In this document: positions 18,163-26,424 of the stretch, piece by piece
How the letters are laid out: every line of letters starts with the position of its first letter
Position numbering within the stretch: position 1 is the first letter of the stretch
Assembly (NCBI GenBank): GCA_050257395.1
Contig: JBLMWU010000276.1
Coordinates: 10,197-74,196 of the forward strand
Length of the DNA stretch: 64,000 nt
Reading direction: 5' to 3'
From: JAIRTY01 sp050257395
GTDB taxonomy: Bacteria > Actinomycetota > Actinomycetes > Streptosporangiales > Streptosporangiaceae
Notes under the pieces: model-generated
The model's database searches: none
Told to the model about the DNA's origin: nothing
The model's input: only the letters and a program-made list of their open reading frames with translations
Made by a program: the position numbers and the translations under genes

Positions 18163-18635
18163 CCGACAACGCATCCCGCGGCGACGCCGCCGCCCACTTC
18201 ACCACCGAGGCGCTCGGCGAGCCGGCCGGCGCCGGCCGCTACGTGCACGTGGACTCCATCACCCAGGCCGAGTTCGTGCCCGGCCTCGGCTTCCGCCCGG
18301 TGCTCGGGCAGCGCGCGATGGCGAACTTCGTCAGCTTCGAGCCGGGTGTCATGGCTCCCCGGCACGTGCACGAGGAGGAGCAGATCGTCATCGTGCTGGA
18401 GGGCGAGTTCACCTTCGACCTGGACGGGGACGTGCGGGTCATGCGCAAGGGCGACGTGGTCGTCATCCCGTCCTGGGTCCCGCACGCCGCCTGGACCACC
18501 GACAGCCACTGCCTGGAGGTCGACGTCTTCAGCCCGCCCCGGCGCAGCCTGCTCGCCCTGGCCGAGGCCCAGGCCGAGGCCGGCGCCGAGGCAGACGGGG
18601 CCGCCCAGGTGCCCGGCGCCGCGGGCGGTGCCTGA
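18159..18635 (+). CDS. cupin-domain protein
   Basis: 158 residues starting at a GTG that overlaps the aminotransferase stop. One conserved cupin barrel: motif 1 is PRHVHEEEQIVIVLEGEFTF, with two His and a Glu as likely metal ligands, and motif 2 is KGDVVVIPSWVPHAAW, with a third His. The C-terminal 30 residues are Ala/Glu-rich and probably disordered. Small single cupins of this type are dioxygenases, isomerases or ligand-binding proteins, and which applies cannot be told here. It sits between an aminotransferase and a dehydrogenase with no gaps, so it should act on the same metabolite, perhaps as a metal-dependent enzyme. Confidence 0.82.
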   Translation: MTDNASRGDAAAHFTTEALGEPAGAGRYVHVDSITQAEFVPGLGFRPVLGQRAMANFVSFEPGVMAPRHVHEEEQIVIVLEGEFTFDLDGDVRVMRKGDVVVIPSWVPHAAWTTDSHCLEVDVFSPPRRSLLALAEAQAEAGAEADGAAQVPGAAGGA

Positions 18636-19427
18636 GTGGACCTGGGCCTGGCCGGCGCCAGCGTCGTCGTCACCGGCGGCTCCAAGGGCCTGGGCCGCGC
18701 GATCGCCGCGGAGTTCGCCGCCGAGGGCGCCAGCCTGGCGATCTGCTCCCGCAACCCAGGCGAGCTGGCGGACACCGCCGCGGACCTGGCCGCCCGGGCC
18801 GGCGGGGCGGCCAAGGTCACCGCGCTGCCGTGCGACGTCACCGACCCCGATCAGGTGACCGGGTTCATCGGGGCCGCCGCGGCGGCCATGGGCGGGATCG
18901 ACGTCCTGGTCAACAACGCCGGCGCCGCCCGGCCGGGGCGGTTCACCACGCTGACCGACGAGGACTGGCGGGCCGACATCGACGTGAAGCTGATGTCGCA
19001 GATCCGCTGCACCCGCGCGGCCCTGCCGTACCTCAAGAGCAGCAGCGCGCCCCGGGTCATCAACATCAACGCCGTGTACGCCCGTTACCCGGACCCGGTC
19101 TTCCTCGCCTCCTCGGTGAACCGCGCCTCCTGCCTGAGCCTGTCCAAGGCCCTGTCCGCCGAACTGGCCGCCGACGGCATCCTGGTCAACAGCGTGAACA
19201 TCGGCTTCGTCACCACCCCGCAGTGGGAGAACATCCACCGCCGCCGGGCGCCGGACACCCCGCCGGACCAGTTCTTCGGCAGCCTGGCCGCCGCCGAGGT
19301 GCCGCTTGGCCGGTTCGGGCGGCCGGACGAGGTGGCCGGGATCGTCGCGTTCCTGGCCAGCAGCCGGGCGAGCTACATCACCGGCGCGTCCATCGACGTG
19401 GCGGGCGGCATGGGGAAGTACCTCTGA
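18636..19427 (+). CDS. SDR-family oxidoreductase with non-canonical active site
   Basis: 263 residues starting at the GTG directly after the cupin stop. The NAD(P)-binding motif is GGSKGLGRAIA near the N-terminus, with NNAGAARPGRF after it. The C-terminal SDR part is normal (GRFGRPDEVAGIVAFLAS). Where classical SDRs have Tyr-x-x-x-Lys, the sequence is FLASSVNRASCLSLSKALS. By alignment with the helix-end Lys-Ala-Leu, the Tyr is replaced by Ser and the Lys by Arg. A subgroup of actinobacterial SDRs shares this arrangement, so it may be a real enzyme using other chemistry, or a binding protein. It lies within the amine island, 12 bases before the amidotransferase. Confidence 0.85.
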   Translation: MDLGLAGASVVVTGGSKGLGRAIAAEFAAEGASLAICSRNPGELADTAADLAARAGGAAKVTALPCDVTDPDQVTGFIGAAAAAMGGIDVLVNNAGAARPGRFTTLTDEDWRADIDVKLMSQIRCTRAALPYLKSSSAPRVININAVYARYPDPVFLASSVNRASCLSLSKALSAELAADGILVNSVNIGFVTTPQWENIHRRRAPDTPPDQFFGSLAAAEVPLGRFGRPDEVAGIVAFLASSRASYITGASIDVAGGMGKYL

Positions 19428-19439
19428 GAGGCGGGGCCG

Positions 19440-20240
19440 GTGTGCCGCTTGCTTGGTTACTGCGCCCGGCAGCGCGTGTCGGTGGCCGGGATGCTGGGCG
19501 AGGACGGCCTGCGCGAGTTCACGGCCCTGTCCGCCATGCACCGGGACGGCTGGGGCATGGCCTGGTACGACTCCGAGGGGCCCCATTCGCACAAGTCGCC
19601 GCTGCGGGCGGCGGATGAGCCCGGCTATCAGCGGCTCGCCGCCAGCACCCTCGGCGACATGGGCCTGGTGCACCTCCGGTGGGCCACCCCCGGGCTGGGC
19701 GTCAGCGACCGCAACTCCCACCCGTTCCACCACGGGCCCTACACGTTCGCGCACAACGGCGCGATCCACCCGCAGGACCGGCTCGGGGAGATCCTGCCGC
19801 CCGCCTGGGAACAGCGGCTCGGCGGCACCACCGACAGCGAGCGGTACTTCCTGCACGTCATGTCCCGGCTGCCGGAGCGCCGCGGCGACGTGCTCGCCGC
19901 GATCGGCGACGCCATCGCGCACATCGACCGCCTGCTGCGGCCCAACAGCCTGAACGCGGTCCTGCTGGCGCCCGATGCCCTGTACGCCATCTGCTGGTAC
20001 TACCCGGACCGGCTCCCCGTCGAGCAGCTGCGCCGCAGCGAGCGCCCGCACACGGACGAGGAGATCGCGGCCTACTTCGACCTCTCCTACACCGGCACCG
20101 GGGACGCGGTGGTGGTGGCCTCGTCCGGCTGGCTGCGGCCGGGCTGGACCGACCTGCCCAACCGGCATGTGCTGGTGGTGGACCGCGCCACCCTCCGGGC
20201 CTCGGTCCGGCCGCTGAGCCCGCTGCCGTCGGTGGTGTGA
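19440..20240 (+). CDS. class II glutamine amidotransferase (EgtC/YafJ-like)
   Basis: 266 residues. The GTG start is followed at once by Cys, giving the MCRLLGY N-terminus whose Cys2 becomes the nucleophile after Met removal. Conserved glutaminase residues follow in HRDGWGMAW, HLRWAT, SHPF and the oxyanion AHNGAIH. There is no synthase domain, so it should act as a stand-alone hydrolase like EgtC, which removes a gamma-glutamyl group from a peptide-like intermediate. As last gene of the rightward operon in an island with a GS-like ligase, it is well placed to release the gamma-glutamyl group that ligase adds. That job is inference; the fold and nucleophile are clear. Confidence 0.88.
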   Translation: MCRLLGYCARQRVSVAGMLGEDGLREFTALSAMHRDGWGMAWYDSEGPHSHKSPLRAADEPGYQRLAASTLGDMGLVHLRWATPGLGVSDRNSHPFHHGPYTFAHNGAIHPQDRLGEILPPAWEQRLGGTTDSERYFLHVMSRLPERRGDVLAAIGDAIAHIDRLLRPNSLNAVLLAPDALYAICWYYPDRLPVEQLRRSERPHTDEEIAAYFDLSYTGTGDAVVVASSGWLRPGWTDLPNRHVLVVDRATLRASVRPLSPLPSVV

Positions 20241-20262
20241 CCGGCTGGCAGACCACAGCAGC

Positions 20263-22413
20263 TCAGAGGAGGTCCGCGATGGCCGCTGCCGCCCGGGCCG
20301 CGCCGTCACGCTCCACCGGCCGGCAGCTGACCGGGCAGGCGAGCTGGCGGGCGATGGCCTCGGCGAGGGCATCGGGTTGCGCTTGCGCGAAGTCCATCCG
20401 CCGGCCGGCGTTGCGGGCCCGCAGCCGGTGGTGCACATGGAACGCCTGCTCGAAGTGCTGCTGGAGCGGCAGGTAGATGAAGGGCCGGCGGGAGGCGGTG
20501 AGTTCCATGCAGGTGGTGAGGCCGCCCTGGACAACGGCGAGGTCGCTGGCTGCCAGCTGCCGGTACAGGCGGGGGACATAGGCCCGCACCTCGACGCCTT
20601 TCTGTGCGGGCAAGGCGGCCGGGCTGATGCGAGGGCCGGTCACCACGACCATCCGCAGGCCGGGCACCGCGGCCGCCACCTGCGGATATGCCTCGATCAC
20701 CCGGCGCAGCAGGCCACCGCCGACGCCGGAACCTCCGGCCGTCACCACGCATACCTGCTCATCCGGCGCATAGCCGAGTCCGGCTCTCAGCTCGTCGCGG
20801 CCGGCGACGCTGTCCGGGTCGAAGCCGGTGATGTAGCCGGGGAACTGGTAGTGCTCCTGCACCCATTCCCGGATCAGCGGGAGCCCGTCCCCGAACCGGC
20901 CGGGGACGATGTCGTCCGGGGTGCCGACGAACAGCGAGAGGTCACGGACCCGCGGATAGCGGGCGATCTGCTCGATCATCTCGGCGTTGTAGTCGGTGGT
21001 CAGCGCGGCTTCCCGCGCGCCGCCCTCGGGCATCGGCAGCCAGCCCACGAAGTCTGTGAGCCAGCAGTAAGCGAAGCGCTTGAGCTCCGGGTTCTCGTGC
21101 AGGAAGTAGTCGATTTCCCACGCCTCGTCACCGATCACGAGGTCATACGCGGAGCTGGAGACCACGTCGTGGAAGACCATGAAGTCGGCGAGCAGGATTT
21201 CGTCCATCCGCCGCCACGCCTGGAAGCAGTGCAGCCGGTGCTCGCCGCTTTCGGACTCGATGTGGGCTGATTCGCTGGCCAGGCGGCTGCTGGCCGGATG
21301 GACGCGCTCCCCCGCGTCCTCGAGCACGCGGGTGACCGGATGCTGGGCGAGCCAGTCGATCTCCAGGTCCGGCCGGAGGCGGCGCAGTTCGGCGGCGATC
21401 GCGATGTCCCGCCGGGCGTGCCCGAGCCCGATCGGCGAGGAGATGAACAGCGCCCGCCGGGGCCGGGCCCGCGCGCGGGCCCACCGCGCCCGCCGGGGCG
21501 GGGACGGGGCCAGCTTGCCGGCGAACTCACGGATCAGGAGGTTGACCCGGACGGGATCGCGCGCGAGCGGGATGTGGCCCGCCCCCTCGAGCACCACGAG
21601 GTCGCCGCCGGTGTCCCGGGCCAGCGACTCCGCCCGGGACAGCGGGCTGATGCGGTCGTCGCTGCCGTGGATCACCAGCACCGGGGCCTGCACCTTCTCC
21701 GCCCATCCGGACAGGGCTTCCGGCCCGGCCGCCGCTTGCGCATCGGCGAGGAGGATGTCCGGCGTCGTCTCGGCGGCCCAGCCCGCACAATCCTCGCGCT
21801 GCTTGGTCGAATGTGGTTCGGGAAAGCACTCGGAGAAGAAGAAGGCAGCGAAGTCCTCGTAATGGTCCATCCAGTAGCGTGCGTTGAGCCGCTCCCAGCG
21901 CTGCGGGCTGGCGGGGGCAGGATCCAGGAAACGCGCCGCCGCCGCCGAGCGCTCAGCATGGTCAGGTTCCAGCTTCAGCGCCGGGCCGATGAAGATGGCG
22001 CCGAGCACCCGCTCGGGGTGGCCGGCTGCCAGCCTGACTGACTCCACCGCGCCCTGCGAGAGGCTGACCAGCACAGCGCGGTCGGTGCCCGTGGCATCCA
22101 GCACTGCCAGCGCCTGCCGCGCCACCGCGTCCACACGGTAGGCATCCGGGTCGGGAGTGCGGTCCGAGCGGCCATTGCCCGGCCGGTCGAAGGTGACCAC
22201 CCGGAAATGGTCCGCCAGGTACGGCACCTGCAGCTTCCAGAAGCGGCTGTGGATGATGGTCCAGGCCGGCAGGAGCAGCAGCGTGGGCGCGCCGTCCCCG
22301 AATACCTCGTAGCCGATGTTCACGCTGCCGCACTGGGCGTACCCCTCGGCGTCGGGCTGCCGTGCGCGCATCACAGCACCACCCGGCCGCAGGGATCGCC
22401 TGGCTGCGGTCAC
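20263..22413 (-). CDS. alpha/beta-hydrolase fused to a GT28/MurG-like glycosyltransferase
   Basis: 716 residues in one uninterrupted frame. Residues about 15-295 are an alpha/beta hydrolase: the oxyanion region LLPAWTIIHSRF, nucleophile Ser in SLSQGA, acid Asp in VIHGSDDRISP, and His in LEGAGHIPLARD. After an Arg-rich linker (about 300-312), residues 313-716 resemble a GT-B glycosyltransferase. That part starts ALFISSPIGLGHARRDIAIA and has TAGGSGVGGGLL and the donor-site VVQGGLTTCMEL plus PLQQHFEQ. GTG 22413 overlaps the stop of the upstream methyltransferase as GTGA, so they are coupled. Such a fusion could glycosylate a product and trim or transfer an acyl group. The substrate is unknown. 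Confidence 0.83.
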   Translation of the reverse strand: MTAARRSLRPGGAVMRARQPDAEGYAQCGSVNIGYEVFGDGAPTLLLLPAWTIIHSRFWKLQVPYLADHFRVVTFDRPGNGRSDRTPDPDAYRVDAVARQALAVLDATGTDRAVLVSLSQGAVESVRLAAGHPERVLGAIFIGPALKLEPDHAERSAAAARFLDPAPASPQRWERLNARYWMDHYEDFAAFFFSECFPEPHSTKQREDCAGWAAETTPDILLADAQAAAGPEALSGWAEKVQAPVLVIHGSDDRISPLSRAESLARDTGGDLVVLEGAGHIPLARDPVRVNLLIREFAGKLAPSPPRRARWARARARPRRALFISSPIGLGHARRDIAIAAELRRLRPDLEIDWLAQHPVTRVLEDAGERVHPASSRLASESAHIESESGEHRLHCFQAWRRMDEILLADFMVFHDVVSSSAYDLVIGDEAWEIDYFLHENPELKRFAYCWLTDFVGWLPMPEGGAREAALTTDYNAEMIEQIARYPRVRDLSLFVGTPDDIVPGRFGDGLPLIREWVQEHYQFPGYITGFDPDSVAGRDELRAGLGYAPDEQVCVVTAGGSGVGGGLLRRVIEAYPQVAAAVPGLRMVVVTGPRISPAALPAQKGVEVRAYVPRLYRQLAASDLAVVQGGLTTCMELTASRRPFIYLPLQQHFEQAFHVHHRLRARNAGRRMDFAQAQPDALAEAIARQLACPVSCRPVERDGAARAAAAIADLL

Positions 22414-23489
22414 GGACGCGCCTCGAACACGAGGTTGAAGGGGGTCTCAGCGGCACGGCGGAACCGCGTGAAGCCGCCGGCCGTCACCACATCCCTGATT
22501 CTCGCCTCGCCTGCCTGGGCGCCGAGCGCCAGCGCGACGTCCTGGGAGAGCGAGGCCGGCGTGCACAGCAGGGTGGAGAAGGCGTAGTAGGCGCGCCCGA
22601 CCGGGTTGAGATTGCCTTCCACCCGGTCGGCGGCGTTCGGTTCGACGATCATCCACGTGCCGTCGGGCCCGAGGGTGCTGCGGACGTGCCGCGCGGCGCC
22701 CACCGGGTCGCCCATGTCGTGCAGGCAGTCGAACATGGTCACCAGGTCGTAGCCGCCCCCGCTGTAGGCGGACGCCGGGGCGGCCTCGAACCGGACCCGG
22801 TCCGCCACACCCGCCTCCTGCGCACGCCGGCGCGCCGTCTCGATCGACCCGGCGTGGTAGTCGGAGCCCACGAAGGTCGAGTTCGGGAAGGCCCGGGCCA
22901 TCATGATCGTGGAGGCGCCGTGGCCGCAGCCGACATCGGCGACCGCCGCCCCCCGCTCCAGCTTTCCCACCACCGCGTCGAGCGCGGGCAGCCACCCGGC
23001 GATCAGGTTCGCGTGGTAGCCGGGCCGGAAGAAGCGCTCGCACCCCTCGTGGACATCGGGCACGTGCTCGTGCCAGCCGAACCCCGCCCCGGTGCGGGCC
23101 GCCTCGGTGATCCTGGGTGAGTCGAGCACCGAGCCGACCGCAATCTGGAAGAACCCGGGCAGGTAGGCCGGGCTGTCCGGGTCGGTGAGCGCGATCGCCT
23201 GCTCGGGTGGGAGCGTGTAGCAGCCGCTGTCGGGGTCGTAGTCCACGAAGCCGCCCGCGGCCTGGGCGTTCAGCCACTCGCGGACGTACCGCTCGGCGGT
23301 GCCGGTGCGCCCGGCCAGCTCCGCCGGCGCCAGCGGGCCGGCCCCGGCCAGCGCCCGGTACAGCCCGAGCTTGTCACCCATCACCACCAGGGCCGCGTTC
23401 AGGGCGGCGCCCACCTCGCCGACCGCCCGGAAGACGAACTCCTGGAGCTTGTCGGTGTCGATCTCGACGGCTTGCTCAAACGTGGTCAT
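22410..23489 (-). CDS. class I SAM-dependent methyltransferase with winged-helix N-domain
   Basis: 359 residues from ATG 23489, preceded by GGGAGG. The N-terminal region (about 15-110) is a small winged-helix/dimerisation domain, as in O-methyltransferases of the Rv2258c kind. The SAM fold begins at VADVGCGHGASTIMMA (about 183), with the acidic SAM-ribose loop VGSDYH and DLVTMFDCLHDMGDP later. It would methylate a small molecule or lipid. It is the first gene of a two-gene operon with the hydrolase-glycosyltransferase fusion, coupled by a 4-base overlap, and diverges from the LAL regulator at 23610. A joint tailoring role (methylation plus glycosylation) is inferred. Confidence 0.86.
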   Translation of the reverse strand: MTTFEQAVEIDTDKLQEFVFRAVGEVGAALNAALVVMGDKLGLYRALAGAGPLAPAELAGRTGTAERYVREWLNAQAAGGFVDYDPDSGCYTLPPEQAIALTDPDSPAYLPGFFQIAVGSVLDSPRITEAARTGAGFGWHEHVPDVHEGCERFFRPGYHANLIAGWLPALDAVVGKLERGAAVADVGCGHGASTIMMARAFPNSTFVGSDYHAGSIETARRRAQEAGVADRVRFEAAPASAYSGGGYDLVTMFDCLHDMGDPVGAARHVRSTLGPDGTWMIVEPNAADRVEGNLNPVGRAYYAFSTLLCTPASLSQDVALALGAQAGEARIRDVVTAGGFTRFRRAAETPFNLVFEARP

Positions 23490-23609
23490 GTCTGCCTCCC
23501 AGACGCGTTTTGAGCGACCGTAAATCCCGGATAGCCCGTTTCGCTTCCGGGGGGCACCTAGTCTCCGCCGCTTCTGTCCGGCCTGGCACCGGGTGCCTAC
23601 AATCGCGGC

Positions 23610-26363
23610 ATGCTGCTGGGCCGCGACAAGGAGCAGCAGGCGATCGAGCAGGTCCTCGCGCGCGCACGGGCCGGTGCGAGTGCCACGCTCGCCCTGGTCG
23701 GGGAGCCGGGCATCGGCAAGACCGCGCTGCTCGACTACGCCGCTGCCCGGGCAACCGGAATGCGGCTGCTGCGTGCGCGCGGCACCGAATCGGAGGCGCT
23801 GCTCCCTTTCGGGTCGCTGCTCGAGCTGATCCGCCCGGTGCTGGGGTTGCTGGAGAGCATCCCCGGGCCACAGGCGGCCGCGCTGGAGGCCGCGCTCGCG
23901 CTGCGGCCCGGAGCAGCGCAGGACCGGTTCGCCATCGGCGCGGCAACCCTCAGCCTGCTCGCCGCCTGCGCCGAGCAGACGCCTGTGCTGGTCCTGGTGG
24001 ACGACGCCCAGTGGCTCGACAGCGCGAGCGGCCAGGCGCTGCGCTTCGCGTTCCGCCGGCTGGTGGCCGACCCCATCGCCGTCCTCACCGCTGTCCGCGA
24101 GGACGAGCCGTCGCTGATCGACAGCACCGACCTGCCTGCGCTGCGCATCAGCGGCCTGACGAGGGACGAAGCAGCAGAGCTGGTGCCCGGGCTGGCCCCG
24201 GAGGCGGCCCGCCGGCTGTACGCGGCAACCGCGGGCAATCCGCTCGCCCTGCTCGAACTGGCGCCTGATGCGCCGGACCTGGTGCTCGCTCCGGAAGGAG
24301 CGTCGGTCATCGTCTCCGCCAAGGTCTCGCGGGCGTTCCTGCAGCGGGCGGACACCCTCGGCTCGGCCACCCGGCGGGCTCTGGTCCTCGCTGCCACCAG
24401 CGACACCGATGACCTGCCGTCGCTCGGCCGGGCCGCGGCCGCGCTCGGGATCGACCTCTCGGCACTGGCGGCGGCCGAGAACGCCGGGCTGGTCAGCCTG
24501 CATGCGGGCGAGGTGAGGTTCCGCCATCCGCTTGCCCGGTCGGCTATCTACGCCGATGCCCCGCCCGGCGAACGGCGCGCTGCGCACCGGGCGCTGGCCA
24601 CCGCCCTGCCCGACCGTGACATCGATCGCCGGGCCTGGCATCTGGCCGCCGCGGCGATCGGCACCGATGAACCGGCCTCGGCGGCGCTCGAGCAGGCCGG
24701 CGCCCGCGGCCGGGCCCGCAGCGCCTACCCGACGGCGGCCGCCGCCTACGAACGGGCAGCCCGGCTGACCGCGGACAGCGGGCGGCACGCGCGGCTGCTG
24801 ACGGAGTCGGCCGAGGCGGCCTGGCTCGCCGGGCTCACTGACCAGGCGGTGGCGCTGCTGACGGAGGCCCGGGCCGCCACCGCGACCCCGGTGGGGCTGC
24901 TCGAGATCGATCAGCTCAGCGGGCATATCGCGACCCGCCGCGGGCCGGTGATGGACGGCCACGCGATCCTCACCGTGGCGGCCAGCCGCGCCGACCCGGA
25001 GCGAGCGGTGGCGATGCTGGCCGAGGCGGCTCACGCCTGTCTCTACGCCGGGAACCCCGGGGAGATGCTGTCGGCTGCCGAGCGGGCCCGCGCGGTGCTG
25101 CCTGACCGGCCTTCGGCGCGTGCCCGGTTCCTGGCCTCGATCGCGGTGGGGATGGCACGGATCATGGGCGGCGACGCGGCCGCGGGCGCGGAAGCGGTGC
25201 ACGACGCGATCGCCCTCGCCGAGCGTTCGGCTGACCTGCGGGACGATGTGCGGCTGATCGGGTGGCTGGCCGTGGGGCCGCTCTTCCTGCGGGAGTCCAG
25301 CGCCGGCCGGTCACTAATCGAGCAGGCCCTGGCGAACGCCCGCAGGCGCGCCGCGGTCGGCGCCCTGCCGTCCGTGCTCAACCTGATCGCCCGCGACCAG
25401 GCCAACACCGACCGGTGGGCGGCCGCCGCCGCCACTTACCAGGAAGCGATCGCCCTGGCACGCGAGAGCGGTCAGCAGACCGAGCTGACGTTCGGGCTCG
25501 CGGGTCTGGCCTGGCTGCAGGCGCGGCGCGGCCGGGAAGCGGAGTGCCTGGCTTACGCCGCGGAAGCGCTGGGCCTCTGCCGCGAACTCGGGGTGCGCCT
25601 GCATGAGATCTGGGCGACGGCCGCGCTCGGCGAGCTCGCGCTCGGCCTCGGCGACGCCGCCCGTGCCGCGGAGCACTTCGAGCACCAGCAGCAGCTCCTG
25701 CGCGACCTCGCGATCACCGACGCTGACCTCTCGCCTGCGCCGGAACTCGTCGATGCCTACACCCGGCTCGGCCGCGGCGGCCAGGCGCGGCGGGTCGCCG
25801 CCGGATTCATGGCGGCGGCAGGCGCCAAAGGCCAGCCGTGGTCGCTGGCCCGGGCGCTGCGCTGCCAGGGTCTGCTCGCGCCTGACACCGCCTTCCACGA
25901 GCCCTTTGAGCAGGCGCTGGCCCTGCACGGGCAGACCCCGGACGTGTTCGAGGCGGCGCGCACGCGGCTGGCCTACGGGGAGCGATTGCGGCGGGCCCGG
26001 AACCGGGTGCGGGCCCGCGAGCAGCTGCGCGCTGCCGCGGATGCGCTGGAAAGCCTGGGCGCCCGCCCCTGGGCCGACCGGGCCCGCGCCGAGCTCGCGG
26101 CGACCGGCGAGACACTGCGGCGGCGGGAGCCGGGCACCGCGGAGGAACTCACGCCGCAGGAGCTGCAGATCGCATTGCAGCTCACGGCCGGGAAGACGAC
26201 CCGGGAGGCCGCAGCCGCGCTCTTCCTCAGCCCCAAGACCATCGAGTACCACCTTCGCCACATCTACCAGAAGCTCGGCATCCACTCCCGTCACGAACTC
26301 GGGCAGGTGTTCGCCGCTCAGCTCCCCCGCACGGCCGGGCCGGGCAGCGCCACGCCCGGCTGA
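23610..26363 (+). CDS. LAL-type LuxR regulator
   Basis: 917 residues. An N-terminal AAA/STAND ATPase domain has Walker A VGEPGIGKTALL (about residue 30) and Walker B VLVLVDDAQWLD (about 130). A long helical TPR-like middle follows. The C-terminal LuxR helix-turn-helix (about 845-905) contains TPQELQIALQL and FLSPKTIEYHLRHIYQKLGI. Large LAL regulators usually activate nearby catabolic or secondary-metabolite genes after ligand and ATP binding. It diverges from the methyltransferase/glycosyltransferase operon (120-base gap) and lies 61 bases before the C45-type gene on the same strand. Either could be its target. The start ATG has no strong ribosome site. Confidence 0.9.
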   Translation: MLLGRDKEQQAIEQVLARARAGASATLALVGEPGIGKTALLDYAAARATGMRLLRARGTESEALLPFGSLLELIRPVLGLLESIPGPQAAALEAALALRPGAAQDRFAIGAATLSLLAACAEQTPVLVLVDDAQWLDSASGQALRFAFRRLVADPIAVLTAVREDEPSLIDSTDLPALRISGLTRDEAAELVPGLAPEAARRLYAATAGNPLALLELAPDAPDLVLAPEGASVIVSAKVSRAFLQRADTLGSATRRALVLAATSDTDDLPSLGRAAAALGIDLSALAAAENAGLVSLHAGEVRFRHPLARSAIYADAPPGERRAAHRALATALPDRDIDRRAWHLAAAAIGTDEPASAALEQAGARGRARSAYPTAAAAYERAARLTADSGRHARLLTESAEAAWLAGLTDQAVALLTEARAATATPVGLLEIDQLSGHIATRRGPVMDGHAILTVAASRADPERAVAMLAEAAHACLYAGNPGEMLSAAERARAVLPDRPSARARFLASIAVGMARIMGGDAAAGAEAVHDAIALAERSADLRDDVRLIGWLAVGPLFLRESSAGRSLIEQALANARRRAAVGALPSVLNLIARDQANTDRWAAAAATYQEAIALARESGQQTELTFGLAGLAWLQARRGREAECLAYAAEALGLCRELGVRLHEIWATAALGELALGLGDAARAAEHFEHQQQLLRDLAITDADLSPAPELVDAYTRLGRGGQARRVAAGFMAAAGAKGQPWSLARALRCQGLLAPDTAFHEPFEQALALHGQTPDVFEAARTRLAYGERLRRARNRVRAREQLRAAADALESLGARPWADRARAELAATGETLRRREPGTAEELTPQELQIALQLTAGKTTREAAAALFLSPKTIEYHLRHIYQKLGIHSRHELGQVFAAQLPRTAGPGSATPG

Positions 26364-26424
26364 TACCCCCGCTACGCTGCCCAGGCGGCGGTGAAGAAAA
26401 GTGAATGACGAGGTGAGCGACCGC

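Noticed and set aside
18078..20579. Long minus-strand frame across the cupin, SDR and amidotransferase
   Set aside because: Antisense shadow; the plus-strand genes have clear family motifs and coupled starts.
20263..22413. Treating the hydrolase-glycosyltransferase as two genes
   Set aside because: The frame is continuous through the linker and there is no stop or good internal start with a ribosome site.
22410..25202. Extended methyltransferase reaching to 25202
   Set aside because: The extra N-terminus lies antisense to the LAL gene; ATG 23489 has a good ribosome site and begins the family domain.
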